Source of the DNA: Tindallia californiensis
GTDB taxonomy: Bacteria; Bacillota; Clostridia; Peptostreptococcales; Tindalliaceae
DNA: 64,000 nucleotides
Assembly: GCF_900107405.1 (NCBI RefSeq)
Contig: NZ_FNPV01000001.1
Span: forward strand, 390,744-454,743
Reading direction: 5' to 3'
Both the position numbers and the translations under genes were made by a program. This document shows positions 54,937 to 63,564 of the stretch, one piece after another. The notes beneath the pieces were generated by a model. The model was not told the DNA's origin, did no database searches, and was given only the letters and a program-made list of their open reading frames with translations. Within the stretch, counting starts at the first letter, position 1. Every line of letters starts with the position of its first letter.

Positions 54937-56727
54937 TTAACCAATAATGGCTGTCACTATATTTGCAATTTGAAAAAACAAGCCACCTAAAACAAAAGCA
55001 CTGATCGTAGTCCCTAGACCAACAAGTAGGCCTATCTTAGCGCCAAATTCTTTTACTAAAACACCTAACACAGCCAAGCAAGGCATATAAAACAAAGCCA
55101 CTACCGCACCCGTGAAAAGCTGAATCCCTGAAAGCCCAAGCTCCAACAAAGGAAGTACCGCAAGTTCTCTACGAACAATCCCTAATATTAATCCTAGTGT
55201 TGCTTCAGGCGGTAGCCCCAACCAGCCTTCAACTAAGGGAGATAACACAACTCCTACTTGCACTAATGCCCCCGTCTCAGCTAGTAAAGCTGCAAAACCG
55301 ACACCTAAAACCATCGGCACTTCCGCTTCAACAATAAAATGTTTTACTCGCAACTTTATTTTTTTTATTAGTGTTTGTCGGTCTGGTAGCAATAAATTAG
55401 GTATCTCTAAAAGCATCGGATCGCTTTTCCCTGGTATAAACCGGTTCAGCATCATGCCTGATACAAGAATGGCTATAAACGACACAAGGTACACGGCGAT
55501 TAGCAAAAACACCGAGTGGTCACCTAGTAGTGCTATAAAGGCTCCTGTTTGTGCCGCACAAGGCACCGTAAAAGTTACCATCGACGCAACCATCAAGCGT
55601 TCCTTTTGCGTTGTAGCCGCCCTGGTACCTAGTATTGCAGGGATTGCACATCCATACCCCATAATCATAGGTACGATATTACCACCTTGTATGCCTATCT
55701 TTCTAAAAACACCGTCCACCAGTACTCCTAGTCGTGGCAGGTATCCACTATCTTCCATAAAAGAAAGCACTACGTAGAATAATAAGACATAAGGAAGAAT
55801 AAGTGCAAAGGGCCATTCGATGCCTTTTACAAGCATACCATATTCGCCCATCAATACATTATATAAGATTCCTTCCGTCACAAAGAGCTGTACAACTCGG
55901 TCTAAAAACGGAACGATCACCCGGTGTACCAAAGGCAATAAGATAGCACCTCTTAGCCCCTTTCCACCACCTACAACAATCCCCAAAGCTATACTCATCA
56001 CTAAGAAGGCAATAGGGATTCCCGGAAAGGGTCTCATCGTAGCATCCCCAAGTTTTTCTAACCAAGTAGGATGTCGATGCTCAACTTGTTGTACTTCTCG
56101 AATCACTTTCCCTACCCATATCCAACGATCATCCTCGGATTTCGACCATTCTTTTTTTTGAAAGGAAGCATTTTCCTCAATCGAGTGAATCGTTGCTTCC
56201 ATAAGCTCCGAAAGACCAATATTCCGAACAGCTACTGTTGAAATAACCGGAGCATCAAGGTATTCTTGCAAAGAATCTACGTCAATGTCAATTCCCTGCC
56301 TTTTTGCAACATCTATCATGTTTAATGCAAAAATAACAGGGATGGGCTTTTTAAGTATTTCAGTGCTTAAATGTTGTATTTGAGAAGCAAAAAATAGATT
56401 CCTCTCTAGGTTTGTAGCATCCAGCACGACAACAATCGCATCCGCCGCTTCTTGCTTCAACATGTCTATCGCTACTTTTTCTGCTTCTGAGGAAGCGTCA
56501 AGAGAGTAGGTTCCAGGAACATCGATCAGATCACCTTGTTTACCTCTAAACTGCCAGTCCCCTTTAGTAAAGCTTATGGTTGTTCCAGTATAGTTGGCAC
56601 TTTCCACTTCAACACCTGTTAGTTTACTAAATATAACGCTTTTTCCTACATTTGGGTTCCCCATTAATAGGATGCGGTAGCCAGAAGCCTTTGGTTCTAA
56701 TTCTGATTGAGTTGAATGACAATTCAA
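54937..56727 (-). CDS. feoB: Ferrous iron transport protein B
   Basis: 596 residues. The N-terminal G domain has GNPNVGKSVIF, a T in NYTGTT, DVPGTYSLD and ALNMID. The membrane part carries the gate motif YGCAIPAI, a duplicated helix core and the second gate at VPCAAQTGA. It imports Fe(II). It follows feoA directly and is followed by the nicotianamine-synthase-like gene with a 20-bp gap. Length is a little shorter than the common 650-700 residues, mainly in the linker after the G domain. Confidence 0.96.
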   Translation of the reverse strand: MNCHSTQSELEPKASGYRILLMGNPNVGKSVIFSKLTGVEVESANYTGTTISFTKGDWQFRGKQGDLIDVPGTYSLDASSEAEKVAIDMLKQEAADAIVVVLDATNLERNLFFASQIQHLSTEILKKPIPVIFALNMIDVAKRQGIDIDVDSLQEYLDAPVISTVAVRNIGLSELMEATIHSIEENASFQKKEWSKSEDDRWIWVGKVIREVQQVEHRHPTWLEKLGDATMRPFPGIPIAFLVMSIALGIVVGGGKGLRGAILLPLVHRVIVPFLDRVVQLFVTEGILYNVLMGEYGMLVKGIEWPFALILPYVLLFYVVLSFMEDSGYLPRLGVLVDGVFRKIGIQGGNIVPMIMGYGCAIPAILGTRAATTQKERLMVASMVTFTVPCAAQTGAFIALLGDHSVFLLIAVYLVSFIAILVSGMMLNRFIPGKSDPMLLEIPNLLLPDRQTLIKKIKLRVKHFIVEAEVPMVLGVGFAALLAETGALVQVGVVLSPLVEGWLGLPPEATLGLILGIVRRELAVLPLLELGLSGIQLFTGAVVALFYMPCLAVLGVLVKEFGAKIGLLVGLGTTISAFVLGGLFFQIANIVTAIIG

Positions 56728-56943
56728 TTAAGCATCCTCCTTGACGATAATCTGTTCTGCCAGTTCTCTAGCTAAAGCAAAGCTTCTATTTCCAATCGAT
56801 ACTACTACGGGTCCCCCGAAGGGCTGCTTCGTTTTAATGGCTATGCACTGACCTTTTCTAAAGCCCATAGCATCTAACAATGGAACTTCAGGAAGCGACT
56901 CAATGATGCACTGACATTTTTTCTTCATTGTATATAGCGACAT
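56728..56943 (-). CDS. feoA: Ferrous iron transport protein A
   Basis: 71 residues with an SH3-like fold: LPEVPLLDAMGFRKGQCIAIKTKQPFGGPVVVSIGNRSFALARELAEQIIV, the FeoA pattern. It assists FeoB in the cytoplasm. The ATG has GGGGGA 5 nt upstream, and its stop abuts feoB. A Fur-like box and a TATAAT lie 30-60 bp upstream. Confidence 0.9.
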   Translation of the reverse strand: MSLYTMKKKCQCIIESLPEVPLLDAMGFRKGQCIAIKTKQPFGGPVVVSIGNRSFALARELAEQIIVKEDA

Positions 56944-56974
56944 TTTAATCCCCCATATCTTTTATATAAAACAA

Positions 56975-56989
56975 TGATTATCTTTCTCA
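56975..56989 (-). promoter_or_regulatory. Fur-like box at the feoA promoter
   Basis: On the minus strand TGAGAAAGATAATCA matches the 7-1-7 Fur consensus TGATAATNATTATCA at 11-12 of 14 positions. A TATAAT (56995-57000) lies just upstream, so a bound repressor would block transcription. The -35 is weak. Confidence 0.65.
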
Positions 56990-57078
56990 ATTGCATTATA
57001 AGTTTATCACTAAATCCCTTTCTTTTCAACATATTTCTTTTTTTCTTTTGATTTTCTTTCTACACCCTTTGGTATTCG

Positions 57079-57402
57079 TTAGTGTTTTCTGTTTTTTGTC
57101 TGATTATTAGGGTTTAACGGACAATGCTTACATGCCTCTAATCGATGAATCAAATCACTGCTAGCTCTCTTAGAAAAAACACATGGAATGCTCATTTGCT
57201 TTGCTTTTTCTTTCACTAACTGCGTCATATTATGTTCAATAAAATCTGTAAATATAATGACGAGATCTGTTTGCTCCGGAATATCCATTTTTCTCATCCC
57301 TTTTTTTCTTCCGGTCCAATGAACATATTCTTCTATTCCAAAACTCTGAAGCGCATTTGGTATACTACCTAATCTATCTGCTCCTACAAGTAATGCTTTC
57401 AT
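57079..57402 (-). CDS. DUF2325 family protein, Fur-controlled
   Basis: 107 residues: MKALLVGADRLGSIPNAL, a middle IEEYVHWTGRKKG, DLVIIFTDFIEHNM, and a C-terminal CKHCPL. This is the DUF2325 layout (small Rossmann-like proteins, function unknown). It lies between znuACB and feoAB and has a near-perfect promoter with a perfect Fur box, so it should be iron-repressed. The C-terminal CxxC could bind metal. Confidence 0.75.
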   Translation of the reverse strand: MKALLVGADRLGSIPNALQSFGIEEYVHWTGRKKGMRKMDIPEQTDLVIIFTDFIEHNMTQLVKEKAKQMSIPCVFSKRASSDLIHRLEACKHCPLNPNNQTKNRKH

Positions 57403-57468
57403 TTATTTCTCCTCCTTCGATTTCCCTCTACCTGCCTATAGTAACAGTTTATATCACGCCAAATTTAT

Positions 57469-57483
57469 TGATAATGATTATCA
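57469..57483 (-). promoter_or_regulatory. Perfect Fur box upstream of DUF2325
   Basis: TGATAATGATTATCA matches the Fur consensus at every position and directly follows the -10 of the promoter at 57486-57514. Confidence 0.85.
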
Positions 57484-57485
57484 AT

Positions 57486-57514
57486 ATTATATACTTCTGT
57501 GTTATTTTTGTCAA
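57486..57514 (-). promoter_or_regulatory. Consensus promoter of the DUF2325 gene
   Basis: TTGACA (57509-57514) and TATAAT (57486-57491) on the minus strand with a 17-bp spacer: both hexamers are consensus. Confidence 0.88.
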
Positions 57515-57547
57515 TAAAAAAAGATCTTTCGCTCTGCTAAAGATCTT
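57515..57547 (-). terminator. Intrinsic terminator of the znuACB operon
   Basis: On the minus strand AAGATCTTT and AAAGATCTT arms with a 9-nt loop and a T-run, about 60 bp past the znuB stop. It abuts the -35 of the next promoter. Confidence 0.8.
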
Positions 57548-57609
57548 GGTTCTACGCTTGTCTATAATGCTGACACTATCAAATTTCATCTCATCATGAA
57601 GGTTTGTTC

Positions 57610-58407
57610 TTATACTAGTTTTTTCACAACAGCGACAAAGATTAAGACTGCTACAGAAGTCATCACAATGGTCCCACCGGGAGCTAGCGATGCATAAAAA
57701 GAGATGACTAAGCCTCCCATTACAGAAATCAAACCAAATACTAAAGATGCTATAAAGGTCACACGAAAACTTGTTTTTAATTGAAGGCTGGTAGCTACAG
57801 GTATTACCATCAGAGACGATACCATTAGTATACCGACAATCCTCATGGAAATAGAAATTGTCATTGCCACGAGAACTGTAAAAATAAAATTGATTCTTTT
57901 CACCGGAACACCCGCAAGACGTGCAGCCGTTTCATCGAAGGCCATATAAAATAATGATCGATAGTAAAATAATACAGTAGCTAAAATAATGCCTCCTAAT
58001 ACTAAAATACTGACTAAGTCCTGATAGGACACCAGCGTTACACTTCCAAATAAATAGCTAAAAACAGTGGCTCCTGCTCCACCCATACTAATGAGTATCG
58101 TCGCTAATCCGATGCCAAAAGAAAGAATAACAGCAAGTGACACCTCCGCATATTGATGAAATTCTTTACGCAATATTTCAATAGCAAAAGAGGCTGCTAA
58201 GGTGAAAAACAACGCCGTATAAATAGGATAAAAATTCAACAATATTCCTCCAGCAACACCTGCCAAAGCAACATGCGACAGTGTATCGCCAATCATTGAC
58301 AGCCGTCTTAACGTCAAAAAAATTCCTATCGACGGGCATATAAGTGCTACAAAAATACCTGCAATTAGTGCTCGTTGCATAAAGCCATATTGCAATATTT
58401 CCGGCAT
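57610..58407 (-). CDS. znuB: Zinc/manganese-type metal ABC transporter permease
   Basis: 265 residues with eight or so membrane helices. The ABC-3 family features are IFLTLRRLSMIGDTLSHVALAGVAGG near the start and VGILMVSSLMVIPVATSL later. It forms the channel for Zn2+ or Mn2+ with ZnuC. GGAGGG lies upstream of the ATG, 11 bp after znuC. Confidence 0.93.
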   Translation of the reverse strand: MPEILQYGFMQRALIAGIFVALICPSIGIFLTLRRLSMIGDTLSHVALAGVAGGILLNFYPIYTALFFTLAASFAIEILRKEFHQYAEVSLAVILSFGIGLATILISMGGAGATVFSYLFGSVTLVSYQDLVSILVLGGIILATVLFYYRSLFYMAFDETAARLAGVPVKRINFIFTVLVAMTISISMRIVGILMVSSLMVIPVATSLQLKTSFRVTFIASLVFGLISVMGGLVISFYASLAPGGTIVMTSVAVLIFVAVVKKLV

Positions 58408-58418
58408 TTTATCCCTCC

Positions 58419-59165
58419 TTAATGATTATGATGCACTATTTTTGTTTTTTCTCCATAAATACTCTCAAGATATTCTTCCGGTCTAAATGCCTGAGAATCA
58501 TGCACATATATTTTCCCATTGCCCATACAAGCTATATGACTTGTTCTTTCGCTAATTACCCCTACGTCATGAGATACCATCACTAACGTGATTCCCATTT
58601 TTTGATTTAATTTTTCCATCAGTGCATAGAATTTTTCCTGAGACTCAAAATCTACTCCCACCAATGGCTCGTCCATAAAAATCACTTGAGGAGAGTTAAC
58701 AAGTGTTCGCGCAATAAACACACGTTGTTGCTGTCCCCCTGAAAGTTTTCCAATTTGTCGTTTTGCATAATCTTGCATCCCTACAATCTCCAGGGCTTCT
58801 TTCAGTTTGTTCTTATGCGTTTCTGTCATCCATTTCAAAATACCCATCTGACTAATTAGATTGGCACTAACAATTTCCTCAACGGTTGCTGGAAAACCCA
58901 TGTTGAACTCTCTTACGTTTTGCGGGATATATCCTATTTTGCTCCATTGTTTAAATTCATGAACAGGCGTACCCAGAAGCTGACAAGAACCAGCATTGGG
59001 TTTTATCAGTCCCAGAATCAGTTTAAGAAAGGTGCTCTTAGCTGATCCATTGGGACCTACAATGCCCCAAAACTGTCCTTGATTGATTGTCAGATCGACG
59101 TCGGTTAGAAGCATTGTATCATCGTAACCAAAAGTCATTTTTTCTATTTTGACAACTTCGGTCAC
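58419..59165 (-). CDS. znuC: Metal ABC transporter ATP-binding protein
   Basis: About 248 residues. Walker A is GPNGSAKST (an Ala where Gly or Cys is common), Q-loop YIPQNV, signature LSGGQQQRV, Walker B VIFMDEPLVGVD and H-loop VSHDV. The likely start is the GTG at 59165 (AGGTG 6 nt upstream); ATG 59171 and GTG 59174 are alternatives. It powers ZnuB. Confidence 0.92.
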   Translation of the reverse strand: MTEVVKIEKMTFGYDDTMLLTDVDLTINQGQFWGIVGPNGSAKSTFLKLILGLIKPNAGSCQLLGTPVHEFKQWSKIGYIPQNVREFNMGFPATVEEIVSANLISQMGILKWMTETHKNKLKEALEIVGMQDYAKRQIGKLSGGQQQRVFIARTLVNSPQVIFMDEPLVGVDFESQEKFYALMEKLNQKMGITLVMVSHDVGVISERTSHIACMGNGKIYVHDSQAFRPEEYLESIYGEKTKIVHHNH

Positions 59166-59193
59166 CTTCATCACCTCACTTTAGAAACTTTTA

Positions 59194-60207
59194 CTATTCT
59201 GTTAATGCTTTTCGAATTGCTTCTACATTTTTTTCCATCAAGCTAATATAATCTTCTTCCGCTTCCTTTTGATCGGCTGTCAAGCCTTCTAAATTATATA
59301 ACATCAGAGGTTTCAATCCAGCTTCTTCTGCAAGCACTTCTGCCGTTCTCGGATTAGCAAGGGATTCAAAAAAGATATATTTAAGTTCATTTTCTCTCGC
59401 TAGCTTTGTTAACTCAGCCAATCTACCTGGGTTAGGCTCCGCATGAGGTGTAATACCAGTAACAGCAATTTCTTTTATTCCATGTCTATCGGCTAAATAA
59501 CCAAAAGCAGAATGAGAAACCAGGATAATGTTTGTGTGTGCTTCCTCCATTATTGATTCAAACTCATGATTCAGATTCAACAACTTCGCTTCAAAGTCCT
59601 TGAAATTAAGAGCATATTCGTGATGACGATCCGGGTCAATCTGCGCAAAAATTTCTTTTATTTCTTCTGCTATCTTTATAACATTCATAGGATCTGTCCA
59701 TATATGTGGATCAAACTCACCATGATCGTGGTCGTGATTGTGATCATGACTGTGGTCGTGATCATGGTCGTGATCATATTCACGACCCTCTATTAATTCA
59801 CTGGCTTTCACCACAACAATGTCTTTACCTTTTATTAATTCCAGTACATCCGCTATCCAGGGTTCCATATCAAAGCCGTTAAAAATAAACACATCAGACC
59901 CCTCAAGTTCAATAAGGTCTCTGGGAGATGGCTCGTAGCTGTGAGGATCAGCTCCATCAGGAACCATTTGCTTTACCGTTATATTTTCCCCTCCTATGGC
60001 CTTGGAAAAATCATAATATGGATAGAAACTAACCGTAACCTTAATTGGTTCTTTTGTATCTGTTTTTTCTATCTGGTGTTCTGCTTGACTTGCTTTCTCT
60101 TCTTCTACTTCTTGCATACCACCAACATCTTCACTACTGCACCCCCAAAACCATATAGAAACGAAAATAATCAAACTAATTATCGCTATATTCTTCTTTC
60201 CTTTCAT
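59194..60207 (-). CDS. znuA: Zinc-binding lipoprotein of metal ABC transporter
   Basis: 337 residues. The signal peptide ends in a lipobox-like FWGCS. Cluster A-I features are VTVSFYPYYDF, DPHSYEPSPRD (first metal His), a His/Asp-rich loop of alternating HD around residues 145-165, DPHIWTDP, SHSAFGYL (third His) and the C-terminal FFESLANP. The HD-rich loop is characteristic of Zn-type ZnuA/AdcA binding proteins. A palindrome related to Fur-family boxes lies downstream of its -10. Confidence 0.93.
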   Translation of the reverse strand: MKGKKNIAIISLIIFVSIWFWGCSSEDVGGMQEVEEEKASQAEHQIEKTDTKEPIKVTVSFYPYYDFSKAIGGENITVKQMVPDGADPHSYEPSPRDLIELEGSDVFIFNGFDMEPWIADVLELIKGKDIVVVKASELIEGREYDHDHDHDHSHDHNHDHDHGEFDPHIWTDPMNVIKIAEEIKEIFAQIDPDRHHEYALNFKDFEAKLLNLNHEFESIMEEAHTNIILVSHSAFGYLADRHGIKEIAVTGITPHAEPNPGRLAELTKLARENELKYIFFESLANPRTAEVLAEEAGLKPLMLYNLEGLTADQKEAEEDYISLMEKNVEAIRKALTE

Positions 60208-60311
60208 CTATACTCCTCCTCATATTTTTATGATCTGTTAGATTCCATTTTTTGCAGTCCTTACCCCTCTTTTGTTTTTTAACTTCACAAATTGATTCGT
60301 AAGGATAATCT

Positions 60312-60326
60312 TGCAAATCATTTGCA
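60312..60326. promoter_or_regulatory. Fur-family-type palindrome upstream of znuA (candidate Zur box)
   Basis: TGCAAATCATTTGCA is a perfect 7-1-7 inverted repeat, the geometry of Fur-family boxes but with GC in place of the Fur GAT. It lies just downstream of the znuA -10. Confidence 0.65.
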
Positions 60327-60339
60327 ATTTATTTTTATT

Positions 60340-60368
60340 ATTATACCCTATCCTTCTTATATTAACAA
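60340..60368 (-). promoter_or_regulatory. Promoter of znuACB
   Basis: TTGTTA (60363-60368) and TATAAT (60340-60345) on the minus strand, 17-bp spacer. Confidence 0.65.
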
Positions 60369-60408
60369 TATGATTGTATTTGAAGTTAAAATTCTCCCCT
60401 GCAAGCGG

Positions 60409-60437
60409 TTGACATTTAGGTACTTCAATGATACAAT
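60409..60437 (+). promoter_or_regulatory. Promoter of the Rrf2-family gene
   Basis: TTGACA (60409-60414) and TACAAT (60432-60437), 17-bp spacer, about 24 bp before the start codon. Confidence 0.8.
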
Positions 60438-60460
60438 TCACGGTATAGGAGGTGCCTTTC

Positions 60461-60901
60461 ATGGCCGGCGTTTTTCATTTATCTGAAATGCTTTCATTAG
60501 CATTGCATAGCATGGTTTATATAGCAACATCAGACGATGAGTATATTAATGTAAAACAAATTGCAGCTTCTACCGGTGCTTCAGAAGCCCATCTCTCCAA
60601 GGTTTTACAGAGGCTTTCTAAAGGACGAATTATCCATTCCGTCAGAGGTCCGCGCGGAGGCTTTGCATTAGCATTGCCCCCCGAGGAGATAACTTTTCTG
60701 GATATCTATGAAATAATTGAAGGACCCGCTGTTATTGAAGGTTGCCCTAATCACCGAAAGACCTGTCCCTTTAAAAATTGTATTTTCAAAGGGATTCCTG
60801 AAAGAATGAATCGTCAATTTCTTGATTACTTAGAGAAACATCGTCTTTCTGATTTTATTGATTCTCGAAAAAAAATAAATCAAGATCATCAAGTTGTCTA
60901 G
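60461..60901 (+). CDS. Rrf2-family transcriptional regulator
   Basis: About 146 residues. The winged helix has AASTGASEAHLSKVLQRLSKGRIIHSVRGPRGGFALA, and three cysteines follow as GCPNHRKTCPFKNCIF, the pattern that holds an Fe-S cluster in IscR/NsrR-type regulators (C-x6-C-x4-C). The ATG at 60461 has AGGAGG 8 nt upstream. It lies directly before hcp, and palindromes occur between them, so it may be an NsrR-like nitric-oxide or redox sensor controlling hcp. Confidence 0.87.
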   Translation: MAGVFHLSEMLSLALHSMVYIATSDDEYINVKQIAASTGASEAHLSKVLQRLSKGRIIHSVRGPRGGFALALPPEEITFLDIYEIIEGPAVIEGCPNHRKTCPFKNCIFKGIPERMNRQFLDYLEKHRLSDFIDSRKKINQDHQVV

Positions 60902-60929
60902 ATTTCAGACCATATGATCTGGATTTCTT

Positions 60930-60945
60930 TACCTTGATTAAGGTA
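60930..60945. promoter_or_regulatory. Palindrome between the Rrf2 gene and hcp
   Basis: TACCTT-GATT-AAGGTA, perfect 6-bp arms. A candidate operator for the Rrf2-type regulator. Confidence 0.35.
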
Positions 60946-60988
60946 TTTCAACACCTTAATGCTCGTTATAAATTAAGCTCGATTTATC

Positions 60989-61004
60989 GACAACTCATGT
61001 TGTC
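60989..61004. promoter_or_regulatory. Second palindrome upstream of hcp
   Basis: GACAAC-TCAT-GTTGTC, perfect 6-bp arms, 37 bp before the hcp start; candidate binding site for a CRP/FNR-type or Rrf2-type regulator. Confidence 0.4.
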
Positions 61005-61041
61005 ATAAAAATATATGATTAAAAATTAAGGAGGAAGAAAA

Positions 61042-62676
61042 ATGAGTATGTTTTGTTATCAGTGTCAGGAAACATCAAAAAACAAAGCTTGTGAAGTGGT
61101 CGGTGTATGTGGAAAAAAAGAAGATGTCTCGAATTTACAGGACCTTTTAATGTATGTTGTGAAAGGTATTTCTCAAGTTGTCCAGAAGAAAGGGCTTAAT
61201 GTAAAAAATCTACACACTGTCAATCAGGAAGTTTTTACAAGTATTTTTATGACAATTACAAACGCGAATTTTGACAAAGTAGCTTTCGAAAAGCAAATAA
61301 CTAAAATGATAACACTTCGTAATCAGCTTATACAAGATAAAAGTGCCGATGAACTTCATGATGCTGCAACTTTCACGGTGTCAACCATTGAAGAAATGAA
61401 TAAAAAAGCTTCCAGCCCTGAAGTTGGTATCTTAGCAACCGTAAATGAAGATATCAGATCATTGCGTGAGTTAATTACTTACGGTGTTAAAGGAATCGCC
61501 GCTTATGGTGAGCATGCATTAAATATAGGCCAGGAAGATCCGCAACTATACGAATTTATGTATGAAGCATTAGCCGCAACTCTTAATGATCAATTATCGG
61601 CTGATGATTTGGTTGGTTTAACAGTGAAAACAGGTGAGCATGGTGTGAAAGTCATGGCACTTCTCGATGAGGCCAACACTTCTAAATATGGCAATCCAGA
61701 AGTTACAGAAGTAAACATTGGTGTACGGAATAACCCAGCAATTCTTATTTCTGGTCATGACTTAGTGGACCTTGAAGCATTATTAGAACAAACTCAAAAT
61801 ACAGGTGTCGATGTGTATACTCATGGCGAAATGCTTCCCGGTCATTATTATCCAGCTTTCAAAAAATATGATCATTTCGTCGGGAATTATGGTGGCTCCT
61901 GGTGGGAACAAATTACAGAATTCGAAACTTTTAATGGTCCGATTCTTTTTACAACCAATTGTATTGTTCCGCCTAAATCAGAAGAAGTAAAAAATCGGAT
62001 TTACACCACCGGTGCAGCAGGTTTTCCTGGATGTCAGCATATTACAGCTGATGAACAACGTAAAAAAGATTTCACCAAAATAATTGAACATGCAAAATCC
62101 TTAAAAGCTCCACAGGAAATAGAGACAGGAAAAATAACAGGTGGTTTTGCACATCATCAAGTGATGGCATTAGCAGATCAGGTAGTAGATGCGGTTAAAT
62201 CAGGAAAAATAAAAAAATTCTTTGTCATGGCTGGATGCGACGGTCGAATGAAATCACGTGACTATTATACACGCTTTGCCGAAGAACTGCCTAAAGATAC
62301 AATCATCCTTACAGCCGGCTGTGCCAAATATCGCTATAATAAGTTGAATTTAGGTGATATTAATGGAATACCAAGAGTACTTGATGCTGGTCAATGTAAT
62401 GATTCTTATTCACTCGCCGTTATTGCTCTGAAATTAAAAGAAGTGTTCGAATTAGAAGATATTAATGATCTACCCATCGCTTATAATATTGCTTGGTATG
62501 AGCAAAAGGCGGTTATTGTTTTACTAGCGCTTCTTTATTTAGGAGTTAAAAATATTCATCTAGGCCCCACTCTTCCTGCATTCCTATCGGAAAATGTTGC
62601 CAATGTATTAGTAGATAAGTTCAGTATTGCTGGTATTACATCGGTTGAAAGGGATATGGATCGTTTGCTTGGATAA
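61042..62676 (+). CDS. hcp: Hybrid-cluster protein / hydroxylamine reductase
   Basis: 544 residues. The N-terminal cluster motif is [19 protein letters not shown] (C-x2-C-x8-C-x5-C). Hybrid-cluster ligands are present later: [12 protein letters not shown], the persulfide-type cysteine in [14 protein letters not shown] and AGQCNDSYS. It reduces hydroxylamine and, in current understanding, NO; it protects anaerobes from nitrosative stress. AAGGAGG lies 7 nt upstream. It follows an Rrf2 gene and two palindromes. Confidence 0.97.
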   Translation: MSMFCYQCQETSKNKACEVVGVCGKKEDVSNLQDLLMYVVKGISQVVQKKGLNVKNLHTVNQEVFTSIFMTITNANFDKVAFEKQITKMITLRNQLIQDKSADELHDAATFTVSTIEEMNKKASSPEVGILATVNEDIRSLRELITYGVKGIAAYGEHALNIGQEDPQLYEFMYEALAATLNDQLSADDLVGLTVKTGEHGVKVMALLDEANTSKYGNPEVTEVNIGVRNNPAILISGHDLVDLEALLEQTQNTGVDVYTHGEMLPGHYYPAFKKYDHFVGNYGGSWWEQITEFETFNGPILFTTNCIVPPKSEEVKNRIYTTGAAGFPGCQHITADEQRKKDFTKIIEHAKSLKAPQEIETGKITGGFAHHQVMALADQVVDAVKSGKIKKFFVMAGCDGRMKSRDYYTRFAEELPKDTIILTAGCAKYRYNKLNLGDINGIPRVLDAGQCNDSYSLAVIALKLKEVFELEDINDLPIAYNIAWYEQKAVIVLLALLYLGVKNIHLGPTLPAFLSENVANVLVDKFSIAGITSVERDMDRLLG

Positions 62677-62705
62677 TCTTTTATAAGCCACTCAGAACCT
62701 GCCTA

Positions 62706-62745
62706 CAAAAAAGCTTCTCCTTATTATAAGGAGAAGCTTTTTTTC
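62706..62745 (+). terminator. Bidirectional terminator of hcp and the tRNA operon
   Basis: AAAGCTTCTCCTTA and TAAGGAGAAGCTTT arms with a short loop, T-run on one strand and A-run on the other, between hcp and the convergent tRNA cluster. Confidence 0.9.
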
Positions 62746-62752
62746 TTTTATT

Positions 62753-62829
62753 TGGCAGGGGTGGCAGGATTTGAACCCACGGCATACGGTTTTGGAGACC
62801 GTCGTTCTACCAGACTGAACTACACCCCT
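62753..62829 (-). tRNA. tRNA-Trp (CCA)
   Basis: Cloverleaf on the minus strand with acceptor AGGGGTG/CACCCCT, anticodon loop CTCCAAA and encoded CCA. Last tRNA of the operon before its terminator. Confidence 0.95.
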
Positions 62830-62874
62830 ATGTAAAGATACTATCTGTCTAAAAACATTATATATAAAGTTGAA

Positions 62875-62951
62875 TGGTGGGCCTTCAGGGACTCGAACCC
62901 CGCACCTGCCGGTTATGAGCCGGATGCTCTAACCATCTGAGCTAAAGGCCC
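62875..62951 (-). tRNA. tRNA with CAU anticodon (Ile2 or elongator Met)
   Basis: Acceptor GGGCCTT/AAGGCCC, anticodon loop CTCATAA and CCA are encoded. The GGxCCTTTAGCTCAG start resembles Firmicute tRNA-Ile2, whose C34 is converted to lysidine, more than elongator Met; sequence alone does not settle it. Confidence 0.9.
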
Positions 62952-62996
62952 TTACTAATTATGCCCGGTGTATATCAGAAATATACTCACTAGCTA

Positions 62997-63088
62997 TGGC
63001 GGAGAAGGCGGGATTCGAACCCGCGCGCCGCATAAGCGACCTAACGGTTTAGCAAACCGTCCTCTTGAGCCTACTTGAGTACTTCTCC
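62997..63088 (-). tRNA. tRNA-Ser (GCT)
   Basis: Acceptor GGAGAAG/CTTCTCC, anticodon loop TTGCTAA, long variable arm, encoded CCA. Confidence 0.95.
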
Positions 63089-63118
63089 TGAGTGAATACC
63101 CGGGTTATTGGTAAGTTA

Positions 63119-63207
<89 letters not shown>

Positions 63208-63283
63208 TGGTGACCCATCCGCGACTCGAACGCGGGACACCCTGATTAAAAGTCAGGTGCTCTGCCAACTGAGCTAATGGGTC
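63208..63283 (-). tRNA. tRNA-Lys (TTT)
   Basis: Acceptor GACCCAT/ATGGGTC, anticodon loop CTTTTAA, encoded CCA. Confidence 0.95.
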
Positions 63284-63289
63284 TAATGA

Positions 63290-63365
63290 TGGCTGGGATA
63301 GCAGGACTCGAACCTGCGAATGACGGAGTCAAAGTCCGTTGCCTTACCGACTTGGCTATATCCCA
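63290..63365 (-). tRNA. tRNA-Gln (TTG)
   Basis: Acceptor TGGGATA/TATCCCA, anticodon loop CTTTGAC, encoded CCA. Confidence 0.95.
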
Positions 63366-63373
63366 TTGTTTAA

Positions 63374-63450
63374 TGGCGTGCCCACAGGGATTCGAACCCC
63401 GGACCCACGGCTTAGAAGGCCGTTGCTCTGTCCAGCTGAGCTATGGGCAC
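63374..63450 (-). tRNA. tRNA-Arg (TCT)
   Basis: Acceptor GTGCCCA/TGGGCAC, anticodon loop CTTCTAA, encoded CCA. Confidence 0.95.
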
Positions 63451-63454
63451 TAAT

Positions 63455-63530
63455 TGGTTGCGGGGACAGGATTTGAACCTGCGACCTCCGGGTTATGAGC
63501 CCGACGAGCTGCCAGCTGCTCCACCCCGCG
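63455..63530 (-). tRNA. Initiator tRNA-fMet (CAT)
   Basis: Begins CGCGGGG with the unpaired first base of initiator tRNAs, has three G-C pairs closing the anticodon loop CTCATAA, and encodes CCA. Confidence 0.95.
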
Positions 63531-63564
63531 TCATTGGTTTGTCCACTTATTTCTTGCAAAATCC

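Noticed and set aside
60238..60462. Minus-strand frame covering the znuA/Rrf2 divergent region
   Set aside because: It spans two good promoters and a palindrome and has no family similarity.
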